Numbered from the stretch's first letter, positions 1-8,190 are shown. The stretch is DNA of 23,377 nucleotides from Prevotella sp. UBA3757 (GCA_002371715.1 DFGF01000012.1:1-23377); one strand, 5' to 3'. Program-made: numbers and translations. Notes: generated by a model from the letters alone, not told the origin.

Positions 1-20
1 GGATGAATACCTTTTTTCAT
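1..20 (-). CDS. rpmE: Ribosomal protein bL31, first codons only (cut by the window edge)
   Basis: Reading leftward from the ATG at 20 gives MKKGIHP before the window ends. This matches the start I know for type B bL31 of Bacteroides and Prevotella, a large-subunit ribosomal protein. The call is supported by a well-formed Bacteroidota promoter about 50 bp upstream (73-104) firing in the same direction, as expected for a ribosomal gene. Only seven codons are visible, so the identification rests on a short but distinctive N-terminus. The rest of the gene, including any zinc-binding cysteines, lies outside the window. Confidence 0.7.
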
Positions 21-72
21 TTTTACTTGTTAATTTTATATGTTACTTGTCTAATGTGCATAAAAGCGGCTG

Positions 73-104
73 CAAAGGTACGAAGAATTAAGCGAATATC
101 CAAA
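73..104 (-). promoter_or_regulatory. Bacteroidota-type promoter for the L31 gene
   Basis: On the minus strand a TTTG (104-101) is followed after 20 bp by TACCTTTG (80-73). This matches the TTTG / TAnnTTTG pattern of the Bacteroidota primary sigma factor. Transcription would start near 66 and run leftward into the L31 start codon at 20. Confidence 0.7.
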
Positions 105-215
105 TAAATTTCTATTTTTTTAATTGTATTGACTTGTTTCCGGCGTATTTCTTAGAAGGTGATTGAGTTTTTAATGGTAGATTTTGCAAGTATTAATAGT
201 AGCAATTACAGGTAT

Positions 216-266
216 TCACAATGTCACACGCTAACAGCTTGATAGCCGGTGCGTGTGACATTGTGA
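216..266 (-). terminator. Long perfect hairpin downstream of the receptor/lipoprotein operon
   Basis: Two perfectly complementary 16-bp arms (216-231 and 251-266) flank a 19-nt loop, starting 22 bp beyond the stop codon of the OB-fold lipoprotein gene. Its position fits a transcription end or an mRNA 3'-stabilising structure. No clear U-run follows on the minus strand, so it is not a textbook intrinsic terminator. It lies upstream of the L31 promoter and could insulate that gene from read-through. Confidence 0.55.
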
Positions 267-288
267 TATTAGAATGGAATTAAAAAGA

Positions 289-2043
289 TTATTCGGCGTA
301 CGTAATCTTCAGCTTCTTCATGCGTAGCTGGCTCGGTGCACCTGTCGTCTCAGAGGTGTTGGCAATGGTTGCCGTGCTTGCGTTTGGCCCTGTAAACTTC
401 AGGTTGGTTCCGTCGATGGTCATCTTTGTACCATTGGCCGTAATGTCGCCACTGGCATTGTAGAGTGTGCCGTTATATTCATCGCAGCCAATCTCGATGG
501 CTGCAATCTTCTTGCTGCCAGCATTGATGGTCATGGTGTTCTTGGGATACATGCGCATGGCCGTGCCTGTGTTATAGTAGGCAGGGGCATTGGTATTGCC
601 ACCGCCGTCGAACGTCAGCGTTGTCCCGTCGCTCAGTGTTAGTGTGGAGGGCTTCTCCTGATTGGCCATGCCGAGGTCTGAGAAGGTGACAGAGAGCGCG
701 TTTCCACTCACTTCACCGCCTCCACCAGGTTCATTGCTGCCGCCACCTTCGCCTGGTGTGATGCTGACAATGTAAGCCTCGCCCTGTTTCGTCTCAGGGG
801 TGTTGCCCTTATAGTTCACCCATGTGCTGCCGAAGATGACTACTTCGTCGCCCACCTTGATCATATTCTCTGTGACATCGCCGCCATTCAGTCCCTTTGA
901 ACGGAAAATGTAGAACTTGTTGGTGCCAGCCTTGTCGTCGGAGATGTAAAACGTGAGGTTGTTATACTGGGTAGAAATGCCATTGTTGGGTATTTCTGTT
1001 ATGATGCCTTTCACGTAATAATCCTGTTTCGTATCCACATCGGCTTCAAGTCCGCTGACATACTTGATAATAGCAGCCACGTTGAACGGATCGGCCTCTG
1101 TTCCAGTTCCTTTGGCTTCGCCCGTTGGTGTTGGTGTCGGCGTATCGCTGCCACCTTCCACTTCAGGGGCCTGTCCGTCAACGCTGACGATGTAGGCTTC
1201 GTTCTGAACGGTTTCGGGTGTGTTGCCATAGTAGTTGACGACCTTGCCGTAGACCACGATGGTGGCACCCTTGTTAATCTTGTAACCCTCCTTGATGTTC
1301 TTGTTGTCGGCGGCTTTTGCACGATAGATCTTGAACTTCTCCGACGCACCAGGTTGGTCGACCAGGTCGATGGTGACGTTCTTGAAGTTGTCGACCGTGT
1401 AGTCGTCGTCGGCAATGCCCTTGATATAGTAGCTCTCGGCAGATGCCGTCTCGCCGACAGCCTTACACTTAGCTACGGCAGCAGCCACGTTGAACGGGTC
1501 GCTCTCGGTGCCGGTGCCTTTCTGTTCGCCACCGGTCTGGTCACTGCCAGTCGGGTCGCCGCCACGGTTCACGCCGTTCAGTTCGTAGATGAAGCCCTTG
1601 TTCTGGGTTGTCTCGATGGTACCGTTGTAGTTAGTGATGATGCCACAGATGATGACCTCGTCGCCAACCTTGATTTGCTTATCGCTGCTGGCAAACTTCT
1701 TGTTGCCCAGGTAGTAGGCACGATAGACGTAGAACTCGTTCTTGCGGGTACCGTCGTCAGAGATGTAGAATGTGCCGTTACCAAACTGCGTGCTGTACTC
1801 CTCCTTGATCGAGGACACCTTGCCTTTGACGAACACCCAGTCAGCTGTGCCGCCAGTGGCGTTGGCTGCTACGCAGTTGTAGGGATCTGTCAGCTGGCCG
1901 GAACCTGTGGCGCCGGCAACTTCTCCCCCACCGCTGTTGCCGCCGGTACCGGGAATCTGATAGGGCTCCGGAACGTCGGAGCATGCTGTGAACGCGAGGG
2001 CTGTAACAGCCATTGCGAGCAATGATAGAATTGTCTTTTTCAT
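289..2043 (-). CDS. Surface lipoprotein with three OB-fold-like repeats
   Basis: This is a 584-residue predicted lipoprotein. A signal peptide ends at FTAC with Cys21, followed by acidic residues (SDVPEP) that could act as a surface-export signal. Three homologous domains lie at about residues 46-158, 175-289 and 311-429. The second and third open with GTGT-[ES]ADPFNVA-like sequence, and all contain a (Y/F)xxKG strand, FYI-like strands and a late KVGDEV(V/I)I(F/C)G-type strand, followed by N(Y)xGxxET. I read these as OB-fold-like domains of the kind common in Bacteroidota secreted proteins, where they may bind nucleic acid or sugars. Gly/Pro/Thr-rich linkers join them. A distinct beta-rich domain (about 448-583) ends the protein. 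It is the last gene of a leftward operon behind a DUF5689-type lipoprotein (31-bp gap) and a TonB-dependent receptor. The ligand is unknown. Confidence 0.85.
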   Translation of the reverse strand: MKKTILSLLAMAVTALAFTACSDVPEPYQIPGTGGNSGGGEVAGATGSGQLTDPYNCVAANATGGTADWVFVKGKVSSIKEEYSTQFGNGTFYISDDGTRKNEFYVYRAYYLGNKKFASSDKQIKVGDEVIICGIITNYNGTIETTQNKGFIYELNGVNRGGDPTGSDQTGGEQKGTGTESDPFNVAAAVAKCKAVGETASAESYYIKGIADDDYTVDNFKNVTIDLVDQPGASEKFKIYRAKAADNKNIKEGYKINKGATIVVYGKVVNYYGNTPETVQNEAYIVSVDGQAPEVEGGSDTPTPTPTGEAKGTGTEADPFNVAAIIKYVSGLEADVDTKQDYYVKGIITEIPNNGISTQYNNLTFYISDDKAGTNKFYIFRSKGLNGGDVTENMIKVGDEVVIFGSTWVNYKGNTPETKQGEAYIVSITPGEGGGSNEPGGGGEVSGNALSVTFSDLGMANQEKPSTLTLSDGTTLTFDGGGNTNAPAYYNTGTAMRMYPKNTMTINAGSKKIAAIEIGCDEYNGTLYNASGDITANGTKMTIDGTNLKFTGPNASTATIANTSETTGAPSQLRMKKLKITYAE

Positions 2044-2074
2044 ATTGATGGTTGTTTTTATTCTTAAAACGGGG

Positions 2075-2935
2075 TTATTTAATGATTTCGATGTCGCTGG
2101 TGTTGCGAATCAGTATTTGCCATGTGGCATTATAGCGTGTGGCAATGCCGGTGATGTTACAGGGTAGCGGCTGCCGCGTCACGGTGTCGTAGGGCAGTTT
2201 CATAGCTGCGAAGTCGGCATAGCTGCTGGTACGTACCACGATGTTCGAGCCCAGGTTCTTGCCGTTCTGAATCATCTGGCGGTTGGTGTTGTTCTCGCCC
2301 TGCGGTGCAAAGACGGCCTGTCCGTCGGCGTCGGCGAAGGTGACATTCTTGATGGTCACCAGACGGGCGCAGTTGCCGTTCATGTCGCTCTGGAACGCGC
2401 TGTTGAACTCTACGGGTGCCACGACGTTGGGATTCACCGAGTTGATGTTGCCCAGGATTTTGAAGTGGTCGTTCCATACGTCCTTCGACATACGGCCGAT
2501 GCTGTTGCCGTTGTAGGGCGCACCCAGCTCGGGCTGCTTGCGGTAGCCGCCGATGTAGAGGCCCTTGAGGTTGACCAGGATTTCCTGGCCGACAGGCAGG
2601 AATCCGTTCATGCCGCCCTGGTTGACGGCGATGATGATGCCGCGTGTGGCGTCCTGCAGGCAGAACTGCTTATAGATATTACCGCCCACGTCGTTGCCCG
2701 TCACGTAGCCCTTAATCTGGATGTCGTCCGTGATGAGAGCGTTCTGGTCGGTGTTAGCAAATACGTTGGGATATTTGTCGATGAGTTGCTGGATGGTGAT
2801 GACGTTGGTCTCCTGGATGCTATTGTTGCCAAAGGGTGCATTGGTCAGATTGGGCTCGTCCCAGTCGCCGTTCTGGCAGGCAGCAAACAGACCGCAAAGG
2901 GCAGCAAGTATAAATGTTTTCAGATTCGTCTTCAT
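2075..2935 (-). CDS. DUF5689-type lipoprotein, receptor partner
   Basis: This 286-residue lipoprotein has a signal peptide ending FAAC (Cys20), followed by QNGDWDEP, an acidic stretch like the export signal of Bacteroidota surface lipoproteins. The body (about residues 45-280) opens with ITIQQLIDKYPN, then a GYVTGND strand, a FCLQDATRGIIIAV strand and a PVGQEILVNLKGLYIGGY strand. This is the pattern I recognise as DUF5689, itself probably an OB-fold variant. It sits 23 bp behind the TonB-dependent receptor and 31 bp ahead of the three-OB lipoprotein. It therefore takes the place SusD would occupy in a Sus-type system, but shows no SusD features. Its likely role is to hold substrate for the receptor. 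The function of the family is not established to my knowledge. Confidence 0.85.
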   Translation of the reverse strand: MKTNLKTFILAALCGLFAACQNGDWDEPNLTNAPFGNNSIQETNVITIQQLIDKYPNVFANTDQNALITDDIQIKGYVTGNDVGGNIYKQFCLQDATRGIIIAVNQGGMNGFLPVGQEILVNLKGLYIGGYRKQPELGAPYNGNSIGRMSKDVWNDHFKILGNINSVNPNVVAPVEFNSAFQSDMNGNCARLVTIKNVTFADADGQAVFAPQGENNTNRQMIQNGKNLGSNIVVRTSSYADFAAMKLPYDTVTRQPLPCNITGIATRYNATWQILIRNTSDIEIIK

Positions 2936-2958
2936 ACGTTGTGTCTCCTCTTTTTAGT

Positions 2959-5514
2959 TTAGAACAGATAAGTGATGTTAAGCATGCCGTTGATGCCGTT
3001 GGCATAGAACTTCTTGGGACTCCTCTCGAACGAGTAGGTGCGGATGGTCTCACCGGCCTCGTCCTTGTCGCGTCGGTTCTGCTCCATACCGCCCGTACAG
3101 ATTTTGGTGTTGTTCAGGATGTTGTTCACCATGAGATTCACGCGGAGTTGTCCGTGCTTCATGCGGAAGCTCTTGCTGATGGATGCGTCGAGCATGAATC
3201 CGCCCTTGCCCTTGGCCTGGTCGGGCAGGGTAGAGAGGTCGTGAACGCCGTCGCCGTCTGGATCGGGGAAGTCGTTGTAGTAGCGGGTGATGGGCGAATA
3301 GTAGAGGTAAATTTTGTCATAGTAGTTGCCGATGAGGTCGAAGTACCAGAAATTCTTGCGGAACGACAGGTCAATGCTGGCAGCGGCCAGTGGCGTGCCG
3401 CCCTCGCGCATGCCCTTGTTGACGCAGATGTCCTCGTGGTAGATACTGCCCGTCTTGGCGTCAGGCTCCGCATTCGACAGCATGTAGCTGACGTTGGCAT
3501 TGTTGATGTACTTTGCCTCGCTGATGGTACCGAGGGTCTTGATGCTGAACAGTTCGGTCACCTTGAAGTTCATGCCCAGTTCCACGCCGTAGTACTCCTT
3601 GTTGATGCCGGTCAGCGAGATGTACGAGAACGAGTGTGCAATGTCCGAGTAGGCCATCGAGTACTCCGTGACGTCCTGCAGGCGCGAATAGTAGCCGTTG
3701 ATGTTGGCCTTCATCCAGGGCAGCGTGAACATCAGGCCAACCTCGGTGCTGAGGTTGCGCTCCACTTTCAGGTCCTTGGCAAAGTCGTTGTTGACCTGTG
3801 GCGACACGAAGGCCGTGCGGGCCGTCGGGGCCTTCCATTCGTAGCCGGCACCCAGCATGAGGGCTGCTCCAGCTCCCAGCGTGATGTGAGCACCGGCCTT
3901 GCCGCCGCCGTCCAGGAAGCGTGCCGTGCCGCTCTTGCCGTAGGAGTTGTCGCGTGCCAGACCGTTGCGCATCTTGCCTTCGCGCTGGATGCTGGTGCCG
4001 GCTATGCGCCCGTTCACGAAGAGGTGTGTGCGTCTCAGGTCGACGGAATAGCCAGCCCATGCCGTGGCCTTGTTGACGAAGATGTTGTAGTCGTAGCCGA
4101 AGCGGTCGCCCTCTTTTACTACGGCATTGGGATTGTTCAGGTCGTACTGTACCTCGTCTGAGTTTTCGGCATATTCGCCGATGGCATAGGTGTTGACGTT
4201 ATGGAACGACGTGGCGCCCAGCAGGTCTTCCATCGTCTGGTAGTGCATGCCCTTGTTGGTGGACAGCGCGAAGCCCAGGTTCAGCTGCGAGTTCTTGGTC
4301 AGTCGCGTGCTGAGCGTGCTGCTCAGGCTGAAGGCCAGCTGGTCGTCGTGGTAGGCCTGCTGGTAGAACATGGCATCGACGCCCTGGGCGTTGGCAGCCT
4401 TGTTGGCATAGTACATGCGGTCCCAGTCAATCTGGCGGTGGGCCTTCGATGCCTTCAAATAGTCGTAGGCCGTCTGCCAGTTGGCGCGGTCCGTCTCGCT
4501 GCCCGTTCCTTCCCATACATTATAATAATAGGAGGGCATCAGGCTGTAGTAATCGGGAGCCGGGTTGGTGGCATTGTTGTAGTTCAGTCGCGTGCTGCTG
4601 TACTTGGCATACTTGCCCAATAGGCTGGTGACGAGCTTCATGTCGTTGTTAATCTTGAAGTCCCACGTCAGCAGGGCCGATGGCGTAAAGCTGTTGACGA
4701 TGCGAGCGCTGCGCTTCTTGCCGTCCTGGTAGCCCCAGTTGGGGTTGTAGTAGTTGCTGTTGGCTATCCAGTACATCTCGTCGGTCGATGCCGACTGGGC
4801 GGCACGCTCCGTGGGGTTGCCCCAGGTGACGAGCGACAGGGAGTGCTTGTCGTTGATAATCTTTTCAGCACCGAGGAAGTAGCTCAGCGCATTGTAGAAC
4901 GTGCCCTCGATGTTGGCCGTCTCCATGTTAGCCCAGCGGTAGGTCAGGCTGGCGGAGAAAGCCCATCCCTTCGGCGTGACGCCCGTGTTGTAGGTATACA
5001 TGCCGCGCAGGGTGTAGTTGCGGTTGGCACCGGTGAGCGTCAGGCGGTGACCCGTGGCCATGGCGCTGGGCCGGAAGTTGTAGTTGTTGGAGCCGGCCAG
5101 CGACGACATGCCGAAGTTGTTGTCCTCGAAGGGTAGCGACGACTCCACGGTGCGCGTCTGGTTGTTCAGTCCGCCGATGAACGAGAAGTTGAACTCGCCG
5201 CGCTCCACGTCGTTGGCGGGATTGCCGTTGATATACATCTCGTTATACTTCGAGTTGTACCCCCTGAACTTGAAGCGTGCAGCACTGAACCGGTAGCCCA
5301 CCTCGCTGGCATAGATATTGTTGTTGGAGCCTACAATCGTGATGTTCTGTGTGACGTTGTCGTCCTCACCGATCTGGGCTTCCGTGAACGTGTAGGCTTG
5401 CTCGTTCAGTTCACTGCTCGGTAACTGGTCGTTAGCAGCAGGCTCTTTGACCTGAGCTGACGCCGCCGAAGCAATGCAGAATGCCATCACCGTGAGTTTT
5501 AGGTGTTTCGTCAT
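2959..5514 (-). CDS. TonB-dependent outer-membrane receptor
   Basis: The 851-residue protein has a signal peptide (about residues 1-20, ending ASA-Q). A plug-like region follows (about 40-165) with the characteristic FKFRGYNSKYNEMYINGNPAND segment. A long beta-barrel region then ends in the C-terminal aromatic ITYLF. The carboxypeptidase-regulatory-like domain that often precedes the plug in Bacteroidota receptors is absent, and I see no obvious TonB box. It is the first gene of a three-gene leftward operon with two lipoproteins that could be surface substrate binders. It is divergent from a secreted nuclease. Import of a nucleic-acid-derived or phosphorylated ligand is inferred from that context only. 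A structural or peptide-uptake role is possible. The ATG at 5514 is preceded by a TAnnTTTG box. Confidence 0.93.
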   Translation of the reverse strand: MTKHLKLTVMAFCIASAASAQVKEPAANDQLPSSELNEQAYTFTEAQIGEDDNVTQNITIVGSNNNIYASEVGYRFSAARFKFRGYNSKYNEMYINGNPANDVERGEFNFSFIGGLNNQTRTVESSLPFEDNNFGMSSLAGSNNYNFRPSAMATGHRLTLTGANRNYTLRGMYTYNTGVTPKGWAFSASLTYRWANMETANIEGTFYNALSYFLGAEKIINDKHSLSLVTWGNPTERAAQSASTDEMYWIANSNYYNPNWGYQDGKKRSARIVNSFTPSALLTWDFKINNDMKLVTSLLGKYAKYSSTRLNYNNATNPAPDYYSLMPSYYYNVWEGTGSETDRANWQTAYDYLKASKAHRQIDWDRMYYANKAANAQGVDAMFYQQAYHDDQLAFSLSSTLSTRLTKNSQLNLGFALSTNKGMHYQTMEDLLGATSFHNVNTYAIGEYAENSDEVQYDLNNPNAVVKEGDRFGYDYNIFVNKATAWAGYSVDLRRTHLFVNGRIAGTSIQREGKMRNGLARDNSYGKSGTARFLDGGGKAGAHITLGAGAALMLGAGYEWKAPTARTAFVSPQVNNDFAKDLKVERNLSTEVGLMFTLPWMKANINGYYSRLQDVTEYSMAYSDIAHSFSYISLTGINKEYYGVELGMNFKVTELFSIKTLGTISEAKYINNANVSYMLSNAEPDAKTGSIYHEDICVNKGMREGGTPLAAASIDLSFRKNFWYFDLIGNYYDKIYLYYSPITRYYNDFPDPDGDGVHDLSTLPDQAKGKGGFMLDASISKSFRMKHGQLRVNLMVNNILNNTKICTGGMEQNRRDKDEAGETIRTYSFERSPKKFYANGINGMLNITYLF

Positions 5515-5555
5515 AATGCGTGTCAGTTTTTAGTAATTAACTTAATTATCTGGTG

Positions 5556-5563
5556 CAAAGTTA
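5556..5563 (-). promoter_or_regulatory. -7 box for the receptor operon
   Basis: The minus strand reads TAACTTTG here, matching the Bacteroidota TAnnTTTG element, 42 bp upstream of the receptor ATG. I see no convincing TTTG about 20 bp further upstream, so the promoter may be weak or activator-dependent. The 163-bp gap to the divergent nuclease gene also holds a near match on the plus strand (TAACTTCG, 5638-5645). Confidence 0.5.
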
Positions 5564-5677
5564 GTGAATTAAATGGTAAAAATGTGTTTTTTGTGCAATT
5601 ATTTTTGGAAAAAGTTCTTTTTTCGAAAAAAAATCATTAACTTCGCCCCATAAAAACTAAAAATATTGAGATAACCT

Positions 5678-6727
5678 ATGAAGAAACGACTTTTTATTGT
5701 CGCTGTCATGATGCTGATGAGCAGTGTGACGGTGCTGGCTCAGGAGAAGAAATTCGCCGTGTATGGCATCGGGTTTTATAACCTCGAGAACCTGTTTGAC
5801 ACTTGTCATGATGCCGGCAAGAACGACTACGAATACCTGCCAGACGGCCGCAACAAGTGGTCGGGCTTGAAGTATGCCCACAAACTGCGCAACATGGCGC
5901 GCGTGCTGGCCGAGATGGGCACCGACAAACTGCCCGCCGTGGGCTGTGCAGCCATCGGCGTCAGCGAGGTCGAGAATGCCAAGTGCCTGACAGACCTCTG
6001 CAACCAGGAACCGCTGAAGGCGCGCAACATACGCTACTGTCATGTCGAGGGACCCGACTACCGAGGCGTGGACTGCGGTCTGCTCTACAATCCCTCGCTC
6101 TTCTCGGTGCGCAATGTCAAGCTCGTGCCCTACGTCTACGAGAAAGCCGAGGACGCCCAGCGCGCCACGCGCGGATTCCTCGTTGTCAGTGGCACGCTGG
6201 CTGGTGATCACGTCACCATCATCGTCAACCATCTGCCCTCGCGCGGTGCCGTCAGCTACTACCGCGAGTTGGGCGGCCGACAGTTGCGAGCCGTCAAGGA
6301 TTCGCTCATCAGGGACGACCCCGACGTGAAACTTATCATCATGGGCGACATGAACGACGACCCGAAGGACAAGTCGATGTCGGTGGCCCTGGGAGCACAG
6401 CGCGAACTGAACGATGTCAAGAAGGGCGGCCTGTTCAATCCTTTCTGGAACATCCACGCCAGCGGGACGGGCACCCTGCGCTACGACGGTGCCTGGAACC
6501 TGTTCGACCAGATTATCGTGTCGCACTCGCTGCTCAACCAGAAGGGCAAGAAGGACTATTCATCGCTCAAGTACTGGCAGGCCCAGATTTTCCGCCGCGA
6601 CTATCTCTTCCAGCAGGACGGCAAGTATAAGGGTAACCCCCTGCGCACGCATGCCGGTGGCGTCTGGCTCGACGGCTATAGTGACCACCTGCCTACGCTG
6701 ATATATCTTGTCAAAGAGTCCAAATAG
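5678..6727 (+). CDS. Secreted endonuclease/exonuclease/phosphatase family enzyme
   Basis: This 349-residue protein has a clear signal peptide (about residues 1-21, MKKRLFIVAVMMLMS... to LA-Q). It carries the full set of motifs of the DNase I-like metal-dependent phosphodiesterase fold: NLENLFD near the N-terminus, a metal-binding Glu in GVSEVEN, DYRGVDCGLLYN, the catalytic VNHLPSR, GDMNDDP, and a final YSDHLPT. All expected catalytic residues appear intact. It should cleave phosphodiester or phosphomonoester bonds in the periplasm or outside the cell. Secreted Bacteroidota members are usually annotated as extracellular nucleases. It diverges from the receptor/lipoprotein operon and is followed after 39 bp by uridine kinase in the same direction, which fits nucleic acid breakdown and salvage. 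Nuclease versus other phosphatase activity cannot be told from motifs alone. Confidence 0.92.
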   Translation: MKKRLFIVAVMMLMSSVTVLAQEKKFAVYGIGFYNLENLFDTCHDAGKNDYEYLPDGRNKWSGLKYAHKLRNMARVLAEMGTDKLPAVGCAAIGVSEVENAKCLTDLCNQEPLKARNIRYCHVEGPDYRGVDCGLLYNPSLFSVRNVKLVPYVYEKAEDAQRATRGFLVVSGTLAGDHVTIIVNHLPSRGAVSYYRELGGRQLRAVKDSLIRDDPDVKLIIMGDMNDDPKDKSMSVALGAQRELNDVKKGGLFNPFWNIHASGTGTLRYDGAWNLFDQIIVSHSLLNQKGKKDYSSLKYWQAQIFRRDYLFQQDGKYKGNPLRTHAGGVWLDGYSDHLPTLIYLVKESK

Positions 6728-6764
6728 CCCCCCTCGCTTCACGCAAAATTGAAAAAGTAAGTGT

Positions 6765-6794
6765 AAATGGCAAATCGTAAAATAGCAAATAGTA
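6765..6794 (+). repeat. Two tandem 15-bp repeats at the udk start
   Basis: AAATGGCAAATCGTA (6765-6779) is followed directly by AAATAGCAAATAGTA (6780-6794), differing at two positions. The annotated ATG of udk lies in the first copy. Because these repeats resemble the intergenic repeats elsewhere in the window, they may be leader sequence, with translation starting at the in-frame GTG at 6797. Confidence 0.75.
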
Positions 6795-7411
6795 ACGTGA
6801 CAATTATTGGAATAGCAGGCGGTACAGGTTCTGGTAAGACCACCGTCGTCAACAAAATAGCGCAGGCCTTGCCGCCGCATTGTGCCGCCATCGTGCCCCT
6901 CGACTCGTATTATAACGACACGACAAACATGACCGACGAGGAGCGCCGTGCCATCAACTTTGACCACCCCGACGCCTTCGACTGGAAACTGCTGACGGAG
7001 CATATCAAGATGCTGAAGAGCGGACAAGCCGTCGAACAGCCCACCTACTCGTATATCATCTCGAACCGGCTGTCCGAGACGGTGCATGTGGAGCCTAAGC
7101 CCGTCATCATCCTTGAGGGCATCATGACGCTGCACTACAAGAAGCTGCGCGACATGATGGACCTGAAGATTTTCGTGGATACCGATGCCGACGTGCGACT
7201 GATACGCAACATCCGGCGCGACGTGGTGGAGCGTGGACGGACGGTGGACATGGTGTTGGACCGCTACGAGAAAGTGCTCAAGCCCATGCACGAGCAGTTT
7301 ATTGAGCCAACCAAGAAATTTGCCGACCTCATCATTCCGTGGGGACACGAAAACAAGACCGGCATCCACATCCTCCGCACCTACATCGAGGGTATCGTCA
7401 CAAACGTGTGA
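6767..7411 (+). CDS. udk: Uridine kinase
   Basis: The protein (214 residues from the ATG) phosphorylates uridine and cytidine to UMP and CMP in the cytoplasm, in pyrimidine salvage. It has the P-loop GGTGSGKTT, the substrate loop PLDSYYND, the FDHPDAFDW motif typical of the family, and a lid region with RLIRNIRRDVVERGR. Length and motif order are normal. The start is uncertain. The ATG at 6767 adds MANRKIANSN, encoded by a tandem repeat, whereas an in-frame GTG at 6797 would give VTIIGIAGG, closer to how I recall Bacteroidales homologues beginning. It follows the secreted nuclease by 39 bp and is probably co-transcribed with it, linking intake of nucleosides to extracellular cleavage. The downstream neighbour is convergent, 11 bp away. 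Confidence 0.95.
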   Translation: MANRKIANSNVTIIGIAGGTGSGKTTVVNKIAQALPPHCAAIVPLDSYYNDTTNMTDEERRAINFDHPDAFDWKLLTEHIKMLKSGQAVEQPTYSYIISNRLSETVHVEPKPVIILEGIMTLHYKKLRDMMDLKIFVDTDADVRLIRNIRRDVVERGRTVDMVLDRYEKVLKPMHEQFIEPTKKFADLIIPWGHENKTGIHILRTYIEGIVTNV

Positions 7412-7422
7412 GAATAAAGAGG

Positions 7423-8190
7423 TTAGTCGGCCGAGAAACCGTCATACTCGTCGTCGGCGTTCTGCTTGTTGTCCAGGCGTTTCGGTTGTTCGGCCGATGC
7501 AGGATTGCTGTCTGTTGACGATGCTGTGGCTGCATCGTCATGATTGAGTTCCGAGCTGATTTCCTCGGCCACCGTTTCTTCGTTCAGCTTGCGCTGGCGT
7601 TCCCTTTCTTCTGCCTGTTGGTTGGCCGTCTTTCTGATGGCGTGAATCTTGATGGCATTGGTGAGTTCCGTCACGCCGTAGAGCAGCGAGCACCAGCCCA
7701 GAATGAGCAGCGGCATTTCTGCACTCTCCATGGGTTTCAGTATGACGAAGAGGCCCGTCAGCAGTATCAGCGACGGCGCTATCCAGAAGCCGAAGGGCAC
7801 GTCGCCCAGTCGTCGGGCCGAAATCAGGCTCATCAGCAGGTTCAGTCCGCCCAGTATCATGATGGCACCGAGAATATACATCAGTCCGTTGACGAAAACG
7901 CCCGGCGTCAGTGCCAGCGTCAGTCCGAGAATGATGCTGCCCGCGCCAACAATGGGGAACGTGGGCTGCCCGCCGCTGACTACGCGACCCTGACGGTCAA
8001 TAATCGTGTACTCGGCGGCATGCTTCCGGGCGTTCCAGTAGGCTATCACGGCTATCACGCCCGATATCAGGAATAGTACGCCGATGGCCACCGTCAGCCA
8101 TGTCACGCCGTCTTGCGGAAACTTGATGAGCAGGATACCGACGATGATGGCACACATTGCTCTGAAAATTGAACTCTGAAACAGTTTCAT
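7423..8190 (-). CDS. DUF308/HdeD-like inner-membrane protein
   Basis: This 255-residue protein has about six hydrophobic segments in its first 190 residues. They are arranged as the repeated two-to-three-helix units of the DUF308/HdeD family (for example IVGILLIKF, then a GVLFLISGVIAVIAYW segment, and later ILGAIMILGGLNLL). The last 65 residues are a charged, probably disordered cytoplasmic tail rich in Glu, Gln, Asn and Asp. In Enterobacteria HdeD relates to acid resistance, but in Bacteroidota the role is unknown. The gene has its own promoter (8218-8249) and diverges from the histidine phosphatase across a repeat array. Its 3' end converges on udk. Confidence 0.82.
   Translation of the reverse strand: MKLFQSSIFRAMCAIIVGILLIKFPQDGVTWLTVAIGVLFLISGVIAVIAYWNARKHAAEYTIIDRQGRVVSGGQPTFPIVGAGSIILGLTLALTPGVFVNGLMYILGAIMILGGLNLLMSLISARRLGDVPFGFWIAPSLILLTGLFVILKPMESAEMPLLILGWCSLLYGVTELTNAIKIHAIRKTANQQAEERERQRKLNEETVAEEISSELNHDDAATASSTDSNPASAEQPKRLDNKQNADDEYDGFSAD

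Noticed and set aside
216..266. Insertion sequence end or attachment site
   Set aside because: The inverted repeat encloses only 19 bp and no transposase or integrase is nearby; a transcript-end structure is simpler.
2914..4161. Long open frame on the plus strand opposite the TonB receptor (415 codons)
   Set aside because: It is antisense to a well-supported receptor gene, has no recognisable domain or signal peptide, and is Val/Ala/Asp-rich as expected from the reverse complement of barrel codons in GC-rich DNA.
2075..5514. SusC/SusD-type glycan utilisation locus
   Set aside because: Neither lipoprotein has SusD features, the receptor lacks the extra N-terminal domain common in SusC, and no glycoside hydrolase is present.
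5657..6526. Minus-strand open frame of 289 codons opposite the secreted phosphodiesterase
   Set aside because: The plus-strand product has signal peptide and all catalytic motifs; the reverse frame has none.
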